From the NCBI GenBank assembly GCA_016710265.1, contig JADJJL010000001.1:248001-312000 (forward strand): DNA of 64,000 bases, written 5' to 3'. This document shows, piece by piece, positions 1-8,680 of this stretch; positions within the stretch are counted from its first letter, which is position 1; each line of letters starts with the position of its first letter. The position numbers and the translations under genes were made by a program. The stretch comes from Saprospiraceae bacterium. Lineage in GTDB: Bacteria; Bacteroidota; Bacteroidia; Chitinophagales; Saprospiraceae. The notes under the pieces are model-generated. The model was not told the DNA's origin, did not search any database, and was given only the letters and a program-made list of their open reading frames with translations.

Positions 1-88
1 AGTTTTGTGCTTCGTAAAAATAATTATGCTGAAATGTTTGCCAATATTAAATCTGCAAAACATTAGAATTCAATAAAAAAACCAAATT

Positions 89-532
89 ATGCCAGAAACA
101 AATTATCCAGGGATTCTAGTTAGAGTTAAAGCTATTGTTACTGATGGAATAGTCCTCATTGCTTTTATGTTTGTCACAACATATGTTTTCTCGTTCTTTG
201 AAACCGTGCTAGACATAGCTCGAATTATTGCATTTGTATTCATTTTCTTGCTTTATGATCCAATTTTAATTAGCTTTTTTGGCGGAACTATCGGCCACAT
301 GATTAATGGACTTCAAGTTAAAAGAGAGTCAAATGAAAAGAAAAATGTACTTTTTCCTTTAGCTTTACTAAGGTACATTGTGAAGTTTTTATTAGGTTGG
401 ATTTCGTTATTGACAGTTTCAGGCAATAAAAAAGGAAAAGCAATTCATGACTACTTAGTTGGCTCAGTTGTTGTTTATTCAAGATCAAAAGAAGTAATAA
501 AAACGAATGAGAACACCGCCTATACTCAATAG
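89..532 (+). CDS. RDD family membrane protein
   Basis: A 147-residue integral membrane protein of the RDD family. The family signature is recognisable: an N-terminal R-x-x-A-x-x-x-D segment (R12, D19) entering the first membrane helix (about 18-38), a second helix (about 41-62), a G-H-M-x-N-G-L motif at about 69-75, a third helix (about 88-110) and the closing KGKAIHDYLVGS segment (about 115-126). The length is normal for minimal RDD proteins. The substrate is unknown; some family members have been linked to ion or sodium/proton transport, but nothing here decides that. The gene is monocistronic as far as the window shows and is followed by another orphan gene. Confidence 0.85.
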   Translation: MPETNYPGILVRVKAIVTDGIVLIAFMFVTTYVFSFFETVLDIARIIAFVFIFLLYDPILISFFGGTIGHMINGLQVKRESNEKKNVLFPLALLRYIVKFLLGWISLLTVSGNKKGKAIHDYLVGSVVVYSRSKEVIKTNENTAYTQ

Positions 533-617
533 CCTAAGGAAGAGCAAATAATCAACCCCAAACGGTTCTTTGGAATTGCTGTGAAACGTTGTATACTATT
601 TAAATAATAACAAAATT

Positions 618-1175
618 ATGAATAAATTAGAAAATTATATTTTTAATGAGGCCAAAGGTGTTATTCAGAAAATTGACCCAAATGAATTGATTGATATTTA
701 CTCATATTCCTTTTATATTAGCAATATTGATGACGATGCAAGGCTTCCATCTCTGACAATCGGATATAACACTGAGACAAATCTGAATGAAAATATTGAA
801 AGTGCATCCTCTAAAAATGAAGCGAAATGGAATTATGCTTTTTGGATACAAAATGAGTTAGTTCTGATTGGGGAAGATGATGATAGCAAGGGTATAATAT
901 CTGAATGGATAGAAAATCAAGATTTGCATTACACTGATGAAGATGAGGATGACGATTTCGATACTTGTTTAGAAAAAGGTGAAAATATTTCAAAATCGTT
1001 TGTTGATACTTTGATAGTTATAGTTCAGAGATTGCCTAAAGAACAAATAACGGAATTACCAAATTTAATACATGATTTAGAATATTACGATGAAATAAAA
1101 AATCAAAATATCCTTGCTAATGGGATCGAAAGGGTGAGAGAGTTTGCAGATTGGATTGATAGTGAAATTGAATAA
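618..1175 (+). CDS. acidic cytosolic protein of unknown function
   Basis: A 185-residue soluble protein with no signal peptide or membrane segment. It is strongly acidic, with an Asp/Glu run around residues 105-115 and another acidic patch near 85-89. A W-x-Y-x-F-W segment (about 71-76) and the overall acidic two-part layout recall small DUF4303/immunity-type proteins, but I cannot assign it to a family with confidence. Base composition resembles the neighbouring accessory genes. It stands alone, 85 bases after the RDD gene and before a non-coding stretch. Function unknown. Confidence 0.6.
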   Translation: MNKLENYIFNEAKGVIQKIDPNELIDIYSYSFYISNIDDDARLPSLTIGYNTETNLNENIESASSKNEAKWNYAFWIQNELVLIGEDDDSKGIISEWIENQDLHYTDEDEDDDFDTCLEKGENISKSFVDTLIVIVQRLPKEQITELPNLIHDLEYYDEIKNQNILANGIERVREFADWIDSEIE

Positions 1176-1497
1176 AAAATAAACGGCGCACAACAAAATG
1201 TATTTATTATGCGGATTTCATAATTTGTAAGTAAGCGTCGCTAGCACAGGCGGTAACCTTGGATAATGAGTTGTCTAAGTACTCCACATGCAGCATACAC
1301 TTACAATACAAATTGCCCTCTTTAGACCAATTCTACCATATTGACTTAAAAAGGCCAATTTAGGATTTATCAGCCTAATATATAGACTTTGGAAGCTCAG
1401 TACCGTCTAAAACAAAAAATTGGTCTAAAAGCGGCTAATTTAGATAAAAAGGCTTTTTTTGACCAATTTTTATAAATTTGTGTAAATTTTTAAACTT
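1176..1497. other. intergenic stretch with repeat motifs
   Basis: No coding region is supported here. The left half (1185-1320) is slightly more GC-rich than the flanks and I see no gene in it. The right half holds inverted and direct repeat motifs described separately as a candidate control region for the SatD-like gene. Confidence 0.5.
1321..1480 (+). promoter_or_regulatory. candidate promoter/operator of SatD-like gene
   Basis: TTTAGACCAATT at 1321-1332 has an exact inverted copy (AATTGGTCTAAA) at 1418-1429, and its GACCAATT core recurs at 1461-1468. Three related blocks of the form TAAAA-GGC-AATTTAG also occur (about 1347, 1427 and 1445). A perfect Bacteroidota -7 element TATAAATTTG (TAaaTTTG at 1473-1480) lies 18 bases before the start codon, and the third GACCAATT copy abuts it. 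The arrangement suggests a repressor-controlled promoter; no clean -33 TTG at standard spacing was found. Confidence 0.45.
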
Positions 1498-1781
1498 ATG
1501 GTGGCAGTAATCACTGGCGATATCATCAATTCAAGAAAAGTTAATTCTGAAATTTGGCTACCCAAACAGACTGAATACTTTTCAAAAATTATATTAGACC
1601 CCGTAAAACGAGAAATATACAGAGTGGACAACTATCAAATTGATTTGAAATTACCAGCGCCTTTGAAATTGTCATGTGCATAAAAGCATTAATAAAATCA
1701 AACGACCTCCCTTTGTATAACCTTGCCTGCGCTGATTTAATCCCGGATGAATCTATTTTTTCTTTGGTGATACAAAAATGA
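1498..1781 (+). pseudogene. SatD-like regulator, frameshifted and truncated
   Basis: The first 57 codons resemble the start of SatD-family proteins (opening with MVAVITGDIINSRK). The frame then ends at 1683. After a one-base shift at the CCTTTG run near 1662, the next frame continues with a family-like stretch (EIVMCIKALIKS) and runs to a stop at 1779-1781. The continuation after that stretch no longer resembles SatD, and the total is about 95 codons against roughly 200 for the family, so the 3' part is missing. SatD-type proteins are proposed DNA-binding or stress-related regulators, with poorly defined function. The remnant keeps an elaborate upstream region. Confidence 0.6.
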
Positions 1782-1805
1782 TTTCAGATCTTTGTTCTTT
1801 AGCAA

Positions 1806-2900
1806 ATGTCTTATACATCTATGTATTCAAATGTCCTTTTTGTCCTCACTATTATCAATTATATTGGTCTGGCCATCTTAAATATCCAGAAAACGAATGC
1901 TACAGGCGAACGACTCATGGTCTCTGGATTTATTGGCTTGGGTTTAATAGCAGCGTATGTTCTGTTTAGTTTGTTGTTGACGATAAGCATCACATCTAAA
2001 GGCGGGTTTAACTGGCTCTCCTCAGCAACTCTATCCCGAAATTTCCTGGTGGGTATTTTATGGTTCTGCATGATTGCCGGTGTTGTATTCTGCGCAATGT
2101 TGAGTACAGAAATGAATACAGACCAAACCACAGGAATACTTAGGATCTTGTCCAAACCAGTTTACTATGGCAGTGTGTGGTTGCCTCTTTTGATGCTTAT
2201 CCCTTATGCGATATTGCTCAATCCACATTGGCGCGAATCTATAGCCCCCGGATTCTATAAGATTCCATTGGTGATGGCTTGTTTATTGGGTTTTGTAATT
2301 GTGATGATTCCTCAGATTGTCATCTCGATGAACATCCGTGTACCTAAGCAATCTGTAGAAGACTGGAAGAAGGAAAATCTCACGCCATACATAGAAAAGG
2401 AAACCTCTGTTGAAACACTACTTAACTATGTAAAAGATGAAGAAAAATGGGTCAGGGATCTTGCTGCAAACCGCCTTAAATCCTTACCAAATTGGGAAGA
2501 TGAGTTGATCGTTAAATTGCAGCGAGCAGATGGGTATGGACACTATGATTTTCATTGGGTCTATACTTTCCTGGATCAATACTCCGTAGAGCACCCAGAT
2601 CGTTTTGTGGATCCCATCAACAGTAGCCTTGAATCCATTACCAAAGCAACAGAGATGGCACTTGCCAAATCCTTTGTTTATTCCGGTGACCTGATCCTGC
2701 TCCAAATTGATGTAGTGTGTCGGGTTCTGGATCATCAGTTTAAAGGCAATAGCCAATTCTTCAGAGGCAACATGCTCAGCTTACAGAAAGCCTTAGAAAC
2801 CCCTCCTACAGAACCATCCCAGAATACACCGGAGTTTATTGAAATGATTAAGCCATATCAAATGGCAGTGAAGGGATGGTTGGAGAGAAATAGTGGTTAG
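1806..2900 (+). CDS. multi-pass membrane protein with helical cytosolic tail
   Basis: A 364-residue protein of unknown family. About five hydrophobic helices occupy the N-terminal half (roughly 7-26, 40-62, 80-99, 120-140 and 152-175). The remaining 190 residues are soluble, start with a helical segment carrying ETLLNYVKDEEKWVRDLAANRL, and look like HEAT-type helical hairpins, a reading by eye only. Codon use and slightly higher GC differ from the AT-rich fragments around it, so it is probably a real expressed gene. The start at 1806 is uncertain; ATG at 1821 is an alternative. No functional partner is obvious nearby. Confidence 0.65.
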   Translation: MSYTSMYSNVLFVLTIINYIGLAILNIQKTNATGERLMVSGFIGLGLIAAYVLFSLLLTISITSKGGFNWLSSATLSRNFLVGILWFCMIAGVVFCAMLSTEMNTDQTTGILRILSKPVYYGSVWLPLLMLIPYAILLNPHWRESIAPGFYKIPLVMACLLGFVIVMIPQIVISMNIRVPKQSVEDWKKENLTPYIEKETSVETLLNYVKDEEKWVRDLAANRLKSLPNWEDELIVKLQRADGYGHYDFHWVYTFLDQYSVEHPDRFVDPINSSLESITKATEMALAKSFVYSGDLILLQIDVVCRVLDHQFKGNSQFFRGNMLSLQKALETPPTEPSQNTPEFIEMIKPYQMAVKGWLERNSG

Positions 2901-3056
2901 TTTTAAGGTGGATGGTGTTTGGTTAAGGCTTACTCGTTACTTGGACAGATAAAAAAGTACAAAAATAAAAACCTAAAAAAAGCAGTTATTCTGAAAAAAC
3001 TTTTCATTGCTTGACTGACAACTCCGAAAAATTCATTTCATTAATACATAAACACC

Positions 3057-3290
3057 ATGCAAAAAATAATACCAAATCTTTGGTTTGACGGAAATGCCAA
3101 AGAAGCAGCAGAATATTACTTAACCATTTTTAAGGACGGCAAACTGATTCATATTACCTATTACCCTATGACAGAAGACGAAGGGTTGGCTGACTTTCAA
3201 AAAGACTTTGCAGGCAAAGTACTAACCGTTGAATATCCAGAGACCTTTCTAAAAAGATTTTGTAGTATACAGAAAGTATGGTTAAATTGA
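3057..3290 (+). pseudogene. PhnB/VOC-family protein, 5' fragment
   Basis: Residues 1-60 follow the N-terminal half-domain of PhnB-type vicinal-oxygen-chelate proteins (opening MQKIIPNLWFDG, then AAEYY, an IF-x-x-G-K strand and GKVLTVE). Family members are about 130-165 residues. After residue 60 the similarity stops and 17 unrelated residues follow until the stop, which lies inside the 5' region of the next gene. This is therefore a truncated copy, with the breakpoint near 3235. Function would have been metal-dependent binding or catalysis on a small molecule, but the fragment cannot form the paired fold. Confidence 0.7.
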
Positions 3291-3325
3291 GTATAATAAA
3301 ACTTTTATCAATACATTTTTTACTT

Positions 3326-4423
3326 ATGAGTTTGAACAAAATATTGTGGTTTGTTTTTTTTAGCATTTTCACATCCTGCTTCGGGCAAGAAAAAAAAAGC
3401 ACAATTAAAGAGCATATTCCCGGCAAATCAAATCCAACAATAGTAAGAAATTTTAAAGCTGTGGCTGTGGCTCCCGATTTTGACACGATGCTAGTCAGTC
3501 AATATATCCGAAGTATTTTTCAGGATTCAAAAGGGAATATGTGGTTTGGCACCTTAGGAGAAGGCGTAGTGAGATACAACTTAAAAACTCTAACTTACTT
3601 TTCCAATTCTGATGGTTTCATCAACAACACGGTTTATGCCATAAATGAAGATAAAAATGGAAATCTATGGTTTGGAACGGACAAAGGCGTTTATAAATAC
3701 GACCCAACAGCAAGTTCAAATGCTTTTAGAAATTATAATCAAAAAGATGGGCTGAACCATCTAGATATAAGTCGGAAGAGCATTCTTGTAGACAAATCGG
3801 GAACGATCTGGGTAGGGACCCATGGCGGCGTTTATCGCTATGACCCGGCTGCAGATAGTAAGGGTGAGCCCAGTTTTTCATTGTTCCAACAGCTTCCTCC
3901 CATCGATGTCACTGGCATCCAGGAAGACAAAAGTGGAAACATTTGGATTGCGTCCACTGAAAATGGTGTCTTTCGATACGACCCTTTATCCACTGGAAAA
4001 AATATGACCATTTTTACGGACAAGGAAGATTTGGGAAATAATTATGCAGGTGGCATGGCAGAGGATAGCAAAGGCAATATGTGGTTCACCATGAAAAACG
4101 GAATATGTAAATTTGATGGTAAAACTTTTATAGAATTTACCTCTAAAGATGGTCTCGGCGGAACTGAATTTTGGGGCATCTATATAGAAGAATCTGGTAT
4201 TATTTGGGTGACAGCCCGAGGCAGTACTACGAGATTTGACCCTTCCATTCCTTTACCAAATTCAAAAGCGTTTACCGTGTTTACCCCTGCTGACGGTTTA
4301 AATTGTTGTGTTCAAAGTATGTACCAAGATAAGTCAGGAAATATGTGGTGGGGAGCTGGAAGCGGTCTCTATCGATTTGATGGCAATCGGTTTTATCAAG
4401 TTAAACAGAATGGACCGTGGTAA
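3326..4423 (+). CDS. secreted two-component-regulator-type beta-propeller
   Basis: From ATG 3326 the product is about 365 residues, beginning with a signal peptide (hydrophobic KILWFVFFSIF followed by TSCFGQ, so possibly a lipoprotein). The rest is seven propeller blades of the Reg_prop type, each with a D-x-x-G-x-x-W-F/V-G-T core and a closing YDP or FDG strand, for example GNMWFGT, GNLWFGT and GTIWVGT. There is no kinase, Y_Y_Y or membrane part, so it is a free periplasmic or surface propeller, possibly a ligand sensor that lost its kinase. An upstream in-frame ATG at 3278 would add 16 residues before the signal peptide and overlap the broken PhnB gene. Confidence 0.8.
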   Translation: MSLNKILWFVFFSIFTSCFGQEKKSTIKEHIPGKSNPTIVRNFKAVAVAPDFDTMLVSQYIRSIFQDSKGNMWFGTLGEGVVRYNLKTLTYFSNSDGFINNTVYAINEDKNGNLWFGTDKGVYKYDPTASSNAFRNYNQKDGLNHLDISRKSILVDKSGTIWVGTHGGVYRYDPAADSKGEPSFSLFQQLPPIDVTGIQEDKSGNIWIASTENGVFRYDPLSTGKNMTIFTDKEDLGNNYAGGMAEDSKGNMWFTMKNGICKFDGKTFIEFTSKDGLGGTEFWGIYIEESGIIWVTARGSTTRFDPSIPLPNSKAFTVFTPADGLNCCVQSMYQDKSGNMWWGAGSGLYRFDGNRFYQVKQNGPW

Positions 4424-4470
4424 AATAAAACTAAATATTTATAAAAACATCAGACGAACAAATAGAAAAA

Positions 4471-4580
4471 ATGACTATTGACAAAACAGAAATACTAAAC
4501 CATATTTGCTACACAGAACTTGTTTACGCACGAATTAATTAAAAATTAAAAACCAACTACTTAAAACCATAAATTGAATT
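4471..4580 (+). pseudogene. DUF3781 gene remnant
   Basis: Twenty-three codons from ATG 4471 read EILNHICYTELVYARIN and then hit TAA at 4540-4542. The same segment is nearly base-identical to the start of the intact DUF3781 gene at 7097 (about 50 bases with few differences). Weaker similarity continues past the stop to about 4578. It is a decayed partial copy, not an expressed gene. Confidence 0.75.
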
Positions 4581-4666
4581 AATCCATTTTTCTCACAATA
4601 GAAAAACGTTCTGTACTACAAAAGATTCAAGTCATAATTTTGAATAATAACTTTCCAAACAAAAAA

Positions 4667-6739
4667 ATGAAAATACAAGCATTACTTCTGGTAGCCATAA
4701 TTGCAAGTGTCATTCCCATTCAAGCACAACATGATAAATACTTGTGGCTCGAAGAAGTGGATGGAAAAGAAGCTTTAGAATTTGCGAAGTCCCATAGTGA
4801 GGCTACTTTTGAAAAATTGAGCTTGGAAAAGGACTTTCATCAGATTTACAATACGACTTTGGAAATTTCCAATTCTGAGGAGCGAATCACCTTCCCTACA
4901 ATTCAAGGCAACTATGTTTATAATTTTTGGAAAGATAAAAACAATGAAAGAGGCATTTGGCGGAGGACATTATATTTAGATTATATAAAAGGGAATCCGA
5001 ATTGGGAAACCCTTATTGATATAGACGAAATGTCAAAGAAAGACAAAATCAATTGGGTCTATATAGGAGCGATTGGTTTATATCCATCCTACGACCGTTT
5101 TTTAGTTAGACTCTCAAAAGGTGGTGGTGATGCCGTTATTATTAAAGAGTTTGATGTAAATAAAAAAGAATTTATAGAAAATGGCTTTTTAATTGATGAA
5201 GCAAAAAGTGATGCCAGCTATGTGGATCAAAACACCTTGATTGTTTCAACCGATTTTGGCGAAGGTACACTAACAACTTCCGGATATCCAAGAGATATAA
5301 AAATATGGAAACGGGGAACCCCTCTAAAAGATGCTCAAATCATTTTTAAAGGAGAATCTTCAGATGTTCGTATCAGAGGATTTGTATTACGTGATGGTCA
5401 ACAAGTTTATACTTTAATTAATAGGGCACTGACATTCTTTACTAGCCACAATCTGATATGGATGGATCAGAAAGCCATCAAATTAGACATCCCTGATGAT
5501 GCAAAACTAAGCGGTATTCTAAATAATCAACTGATCATTCAATTGAAATCTGATTGGACGATCAACTCAAAAACTTATCAATCCGGAACCCTCATAAGTA
5601 TAAATTTTAGTGAATTATTAAAAGGAAATAAAATTATTAAGACCATCATCGAGCCAGATCAATTTTCCAGCATTGAAGAAATTGTAATAACCAAAAATAA
5701 ACTTCTCATTAATTTATTAACCAATGTAACAAGCCAATTATTCATTTATTCATTCAGTTACGAAAAATGGAGTAGTCAAAAAGTTGATGCCCCCGATTAT
5801 GGAACTATTTCAATCGTAACTACCAACGATCTTTCAGATGAGTACTTCTTTAAATTTGAAAACTTTATTACACCTACTACCTTGTACTATGCCAATGCAA
5901 GTAGCAACAATTTTAAAGTTTATAAATCCCTACCAGCTTACTTTGATGCAAGCAATTATGAGGTAAATCAATATAAAGCGAAATCAAAAGACGGTACATT
6001 GATTCCCTATTTTATGGTATCTAAAAAAGGCATGATTTATAACGGGAAAAATCCAACTCTTGTGTATGCTTATGGTGGATTTGAAATTTCATTAACACCC
6101 TTTTACTCACCAACATTCGGGACAAGTTGGTTAGAAAAGGGAGGTGTATTAATTATTGCCAACATTCGAGGTGGTGGTGAATATGGACCAAAATGGCATC
6201 AGGAAGGTTTGAAAGAAAAAAGACAAAACACATTTGATGATTTATATGCCGTTTCTGAAGATTTAATTTCTAAAAAAGTGACCTCTTCAAAACATTTAGG
6301 CATCATGGGAGGTAGCAATGGTGGACTGCTAGTAGCTGTTGCATTTACACAGCGACCTGATTTATACAATGCGGTGGTATGTCAAGTGCCGCTGTTGGAT
6401 ATGCAACGCTACAATAAACTATTGGCAGGGGCGAGTTGGATGGACGAGTATGGCAATCCTGATGTCCCAGAAGAATGGGAATACCTCAAAAAATATTCCC
6501 CCTACCATAACCTTAAAGAAGGTAGTAGCTATCCTGAAGTATTCTTTTTTACATCTACCCGTGACGATAGAGTGCACCCTGCACACGCACGAAAAATGGT
6601 AGCAAAAATGAAGGATATGGCCTTCAAAACTTTTTATTACGAAATTACAGAAGGAGGTCATGCGGGTTCATCTACCAATGAACAAAGCTCTACACTGAAA
6701 GCACTAACCTATTCCTATTTGTTAATGAAGTTGAAGTAA
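4667..6739 (+). CDS. prolyl oligopeptidase family S9 serine peptidase
   Basis: From ATG 4667 the product has 690 residues with a signal peptide ending near AQA-Q (residues 1-21), so it is exported. The N-terminal two thirds form the propeller of S9A enzymes. The C-terminal alpha/beta hydrolase domain begins near residue 435 with PTLVYAYGGF and the oxyanion-type RGGGEYG segment. The catalytic triad is visible: Ser550 in GGSNGG, Asp in TRDDRVHP (residues 633-634) and His665 in EGGHAG. The enzyme should cleave short proline-containing peptides in the periplasm. Length is standard. It lies between a DUF3781 remnant and a helicase fragment, inside the left of two related modules. Confidence 0.9.
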   Translation: MKIQALLLVAIIASVIPIQAQHDKYLWLEEVDGKEALEFAKSHSEATFEKLSLEKDFHQIYNTTLEISNSEERITFPTIQGNYVYNFWKDKNNERGIWRRTLYLDYIKGNPNWETLIDIDEMSKKDKINWVYIGAIGLYPSYDRFLVRLSKGGGDAVIIKEFDVNKKEFIENGFLIDEAKSDASYVDQNTLIVSTDFGEGTLTTSGYPRDIKIWKRGTPLKDAQIIFKGESSDVRIRGFVLRDGQQVYTLINRALTFFTSHNLIWMDQKAIKLDIPDDAKLSGILNNQLIIQLKSDWTINSKTYQSGTLISINFSELLKGNKIIKTIIEPDQFSSIEEIVITKNKLLINLLTNVTSQLFIYSFSYEKWSSQKVDAPDYGTISIVTTNDLSDEYFFKFENFITPTTLYYANASSNNFKVYKSLPAYFDASNYEVNQYKAKSKDGTLIPYFMVSKKGMIYNGKNPTLVYAYGGFEISLTPFYSPTFGTSWLEKGGVLIIANIRGGGEYGPKWHQEGLKEKRQNTFDDLYAVSEDLISKKVTSSKHLGIMGGSNGGLLVAVAFTQRPDLYNAVVCQVPLLDMQRYNKLLAGASWMDEYGNPDVPEEWEYLKKYSPYHNLKEGSSYPEVFFFTSTRDDRVHPAHARKMVAKMKDMAFKTFYYEITEGGHAGSSTNEQSSTLKALTYSYLLMKLK

Positions 6740-6894
6740 AATTAATTAAATTTAGAAATGGCAAACTAATTACATTACTAACAGACTACACTGGATTTAA
6801 GTAAGCAATTTAAAAAAGAATCAACCAAATTTATCTTAAAACAATTTGAATTTATGAAAAAATTAATAATGTATATTCTTATATTAAGGAATTG

Positions 6895-7092
6895 ATGACA
6901 GAACAATACAACATCATCAATTCAACAGGAGACATAAAGATCAATGCTGTGGCGGGTTCAGGAAAAACCACGACTGTCATTGAATACGCCAGGGCCAGAC
7001 CAGCATCCAGCAAAATCCTATATTTAGCATTCAATAAATCTGTCAAGCTTGAAGCTGCTAAAAAATTTGCAGATTGTGGGATTAAAAATTAA
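6895..7092 (+). pseudogene. UvrD-like helicase, 5' fragment (partial duplicate)
   Basis: The first 62 codons nearly match the start of the full helicase at 8681, including the Walker A motif AGSGKTTT, and the DNA similarity covers about 6897-7080 against 8693-8876. It then runs into four unrelated codons and stops just before the DUF3781 start at 7097. An AAGGA sequence six bases before ATG 6895 could still allow translation of a short useless peptide. Only motif I of the helicase is present, so it is non-functional. Confidence 0.85.
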
Positions 7093-7096
7093 CAAA

Positions 7097-7345
7097 ATGG
7101 AAATACTGAACCATATTTGCTACACAGAACTTGTTTATGCACGAATTAATAAAAAATTAAAAGCCAACTACTCAAAATCAGAAATAGAAACAATACTTTT
7201 TAATATTATAAAAGATACCAAAGAAATCTTTTTTCAAAAAATAGGCAAAAATTATTATGTTTCAAACGTTGAAAACAACATTAAAATAACCATCAACTCA
7301 AACACTTATAGAATTATCACTGTGGACAAATTAATCGGCAAATAA
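7097..7345 (+). CDS. DUF3781 family protein
   Basis: An 82-residue soluble protein matching the DUF3781 family from memory: an N-terminal EILNHICYTELVYARIN helix, a SKSEIETILFNII segment, then FFQKIGKNYYVSN and a C-terminal ITINSNTYRIITV strand. The family is small, common in accessory regions of Bacteroidota and Firmicutes, and has no established function. ATG 7097 is the right start because the homologous remnant at 4471 has equivalent spacing to the conserved motif. It sits between the helicase fragment and a GNAT gene. Confidence 0.75.
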   Translation: MEILNHICYTELVYARINKKLKANYSKSEIETILFNIIKDTKEIFFQKIGKNYYVSNVENNIKITINSNTYRIITVDKLIGK

Positions 7346-7405
7346 ATGTAGTACCAAACTAAGTTAAATAAATTTAAAAAGGATATTAAAAAATAGAACG
7401 CAGAA

Positions 7406-7864
7406 ATGGAATTAAGAATCTTACAAGAGAAAGAAGATAAAACAGACACATTATTTGAATCCGCAGATTGTCAAACTTTGTTGCAGATCTATGAGGACTA
7501 CTATCCACAAATTGGCTTCAATTTACCATGGGTTGCTTATCTGATTATAAGTCAAAATAAAGTAGTTGGTACTTGTAGTTTTACAGGACAACCAAATGAA
7601 GGTAAAGTTGAAATCGCCTATTGGACCTTTAAAGAATTTGAATGCCAGGGAGTAGCATCCTTTGCTTGTAAAGAACTCATTAAAATAGCACAAAATGCGG
7701 ATCCAAAGCTGACCATTACAGCAAAGACTGCCCCTGAACATAATGCTTCTACAAAAATATTAGAGAACAATAATTTCATTTTTAAGGAAATTGTTCAAGA
7801 TGATGAAATTGGTGATGCATGGCTGTGGGTCTTAAAACCTAAGGATACTATAGCGAAGGTTTAA
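7406..7864 (+). CDS. GNAT family N-acetyltransferase
   Basis: A 152-residue single-domain acetyltransferase. The GNAT layout is visible: strand 4 carrying KVEIAYWTF, followed by the acetyl-CoA loop (EFECQGVASFACKELI, the position of the Q/R-x-x-G-x-G/A motif) and the C-terminal NASTKILENNNFIF helix typical of the RimJ/RimL-like branch. The substrate could be an amino acid, antibiotic or protein N-terminus and cannot be read from sequence. Cytosolic. It is cargo of the second DUF3781-to-helicase module and shares orientation with the toxin-antitoxin pair downstream. Confidence 0.8.
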   Translation: MELRILQEKEDKTDTLFESADCQTLLQIYEDYYPQIGFNLPWVAYLIISQNKVVGTCSFTGQPNEGKVEIAYWTFKEFECQGVASFACKELIKIAQNADPKLTITAKTAPEHNASTKILENNNFIFKEIVQDDEIGDAWLWVLKPKDTIAKV

Positions 7865-7910
7865 TAACAGGCTGATTTCTCTTAAAACCTCTTAATTTAT
7901 AAAAATATTA

Positions 7911-7941
7911 TTGAAGTATATACTAATAATATATACCTTTG
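7911..7941 (+). promoter_or_regulatory. mazEF-type promoter with overlapping operator
   Basis: TTG at 7911-7913 and a perfect TAccTTTG at 7934-7941, separated by 20 bases, form a standard Bacteroidota promoter. The -7 element ends 4 bases before ATG 7946, so the transcript should start at or next to the start codon and be leaderless or nearly so. Between the boxes lies the palindrome AGTATATACT (7916-7925), with a second ATATATAC half-copy (7930-7936), a probable autorepression operator for the antitoxin. Confidence 0.7.
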
Positions 7942-7945
7942 TGGT

Positions 7946-8176
7946 ATGAAGACATTATCATTAAAACTGGACGACGACATTTTCGATGAAACAGAAGAAA
8001 TTACTTCAAAGCTAAAATTGGCTAGGAATAGATACATAAATGAAGCCCTAAGCGTTTATAACCTAATCAATAAACGGCGACTTTTAAAAACTCAACTTTC
8101 TAAAGAGTCTGTTCTTACTAGTAGTGATTCAATGGAGGTCTTGCTGGAATTTGAAAAGCTTCTTGATGAAAATTAA
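7946..8176 (+). CDS. antitoxin of MazEF-type module
   Basis: A 76-residue protein starting MKTLSLKLDDDIFDETEEI, which has the look of a ribbon-helix-helix DNA-binding antitoxin: an N-terminal beta strand pairing into a dimer, then two helices (SKLKLARNRYINEAL and VYNLINKRRLL). The acidic, less ordered C-terminal 25 residues would wrap the toxin. Its last 11 bases overlap the toxin gene, which couples their translation. The overlapping palindromes in the promoter fit autoregulation. Cytosolic. Confidence 0.8.
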   Translation: MKTLSLKLDDDIFDETEEITSKLKLARNRYINEALSVYNLINKRRLLKTQLSKESVLTSSDSMEVLLEFEKLLDEN

Positions 8177-8501
8177 ACAATTTGACATTTGGTTAGCTGA
8201 TTTAAGTCCGGCTATGGGGACAGAACCTGGAAAAACAAGACCTGTAGTAATTATTCAAACAGATTTACTAAATGAATCTCATCTGTCGACTTTAATTTGT
8301 CCAATAACAACCAATGTAAAGCCAGAAATTGAATTGTTAAGGGTTCATCTTGATTCTAAACAATTAGGTCAAAAGAGTGATATCCTAATTGATCAAATAA
8401 GGGCAATAGATAATAAAAGGTTCATTAAACAACTAGGAACATTGACAAAAGAGCAGATTATAAAACTCAAAAAAAATATCCAGATCGTATTAGACTTATA
8501 A
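8166..8501 (+). CDS. mazF: MazF/PemK-type mRNA interferase toxin
   Basis: From ATG 8166 the product has 111 residues, typical for MazF. Visible family features are the opening IKQFDIWLADLSPAMGTEPGKTRPVVII (conserved basic-aromatic start plus the G-x-E-P-G-K-x-R-P-V catalytic loop), the ST-x-x-CPIT strand, and SDILIDQIRAID, containing the conserved QIR. It should cleave single-stranded mRNA at short motifs, inhibited by the protein encoded just upstream. The start at 8166 overlaps the antitoxin end; an upstream in-frame ATG at 8124 would add 14 residues not present in the family. Confidence 0.9.
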   Translation: MKIKQFDIWLADLSPAMGTEPGKTRPVVIIQTDLLNESHLSTLICPITTNVKPEIELLRVHLDSKQLGQKSDILIDQIRAIDNKRFIKQLGTLTKEQIIKLKKNIQIVLDL

Positions 8502-8680
8502 GAAGTCATAAAATAAAATGATAGTGGATATTATAAAAATCTTAGTTGAGATTATTGTTTAGTCAGGCGTCGTATGTGTAAAAACAAATTTCTATTCTAG
8601 CTATGTTGGTATTATCTATTATTTACTTTAAACTAAATTTCCTAAACTAAGACCACTCTGAAAAATATAATATTATACAA

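Noticed and set aside
535..1320. Integron attC sites between small orphan genes
   Set aside because: Short GTTGTA/ACAAC-like matches exist, but no paired inverted R sites and no integrase were found.
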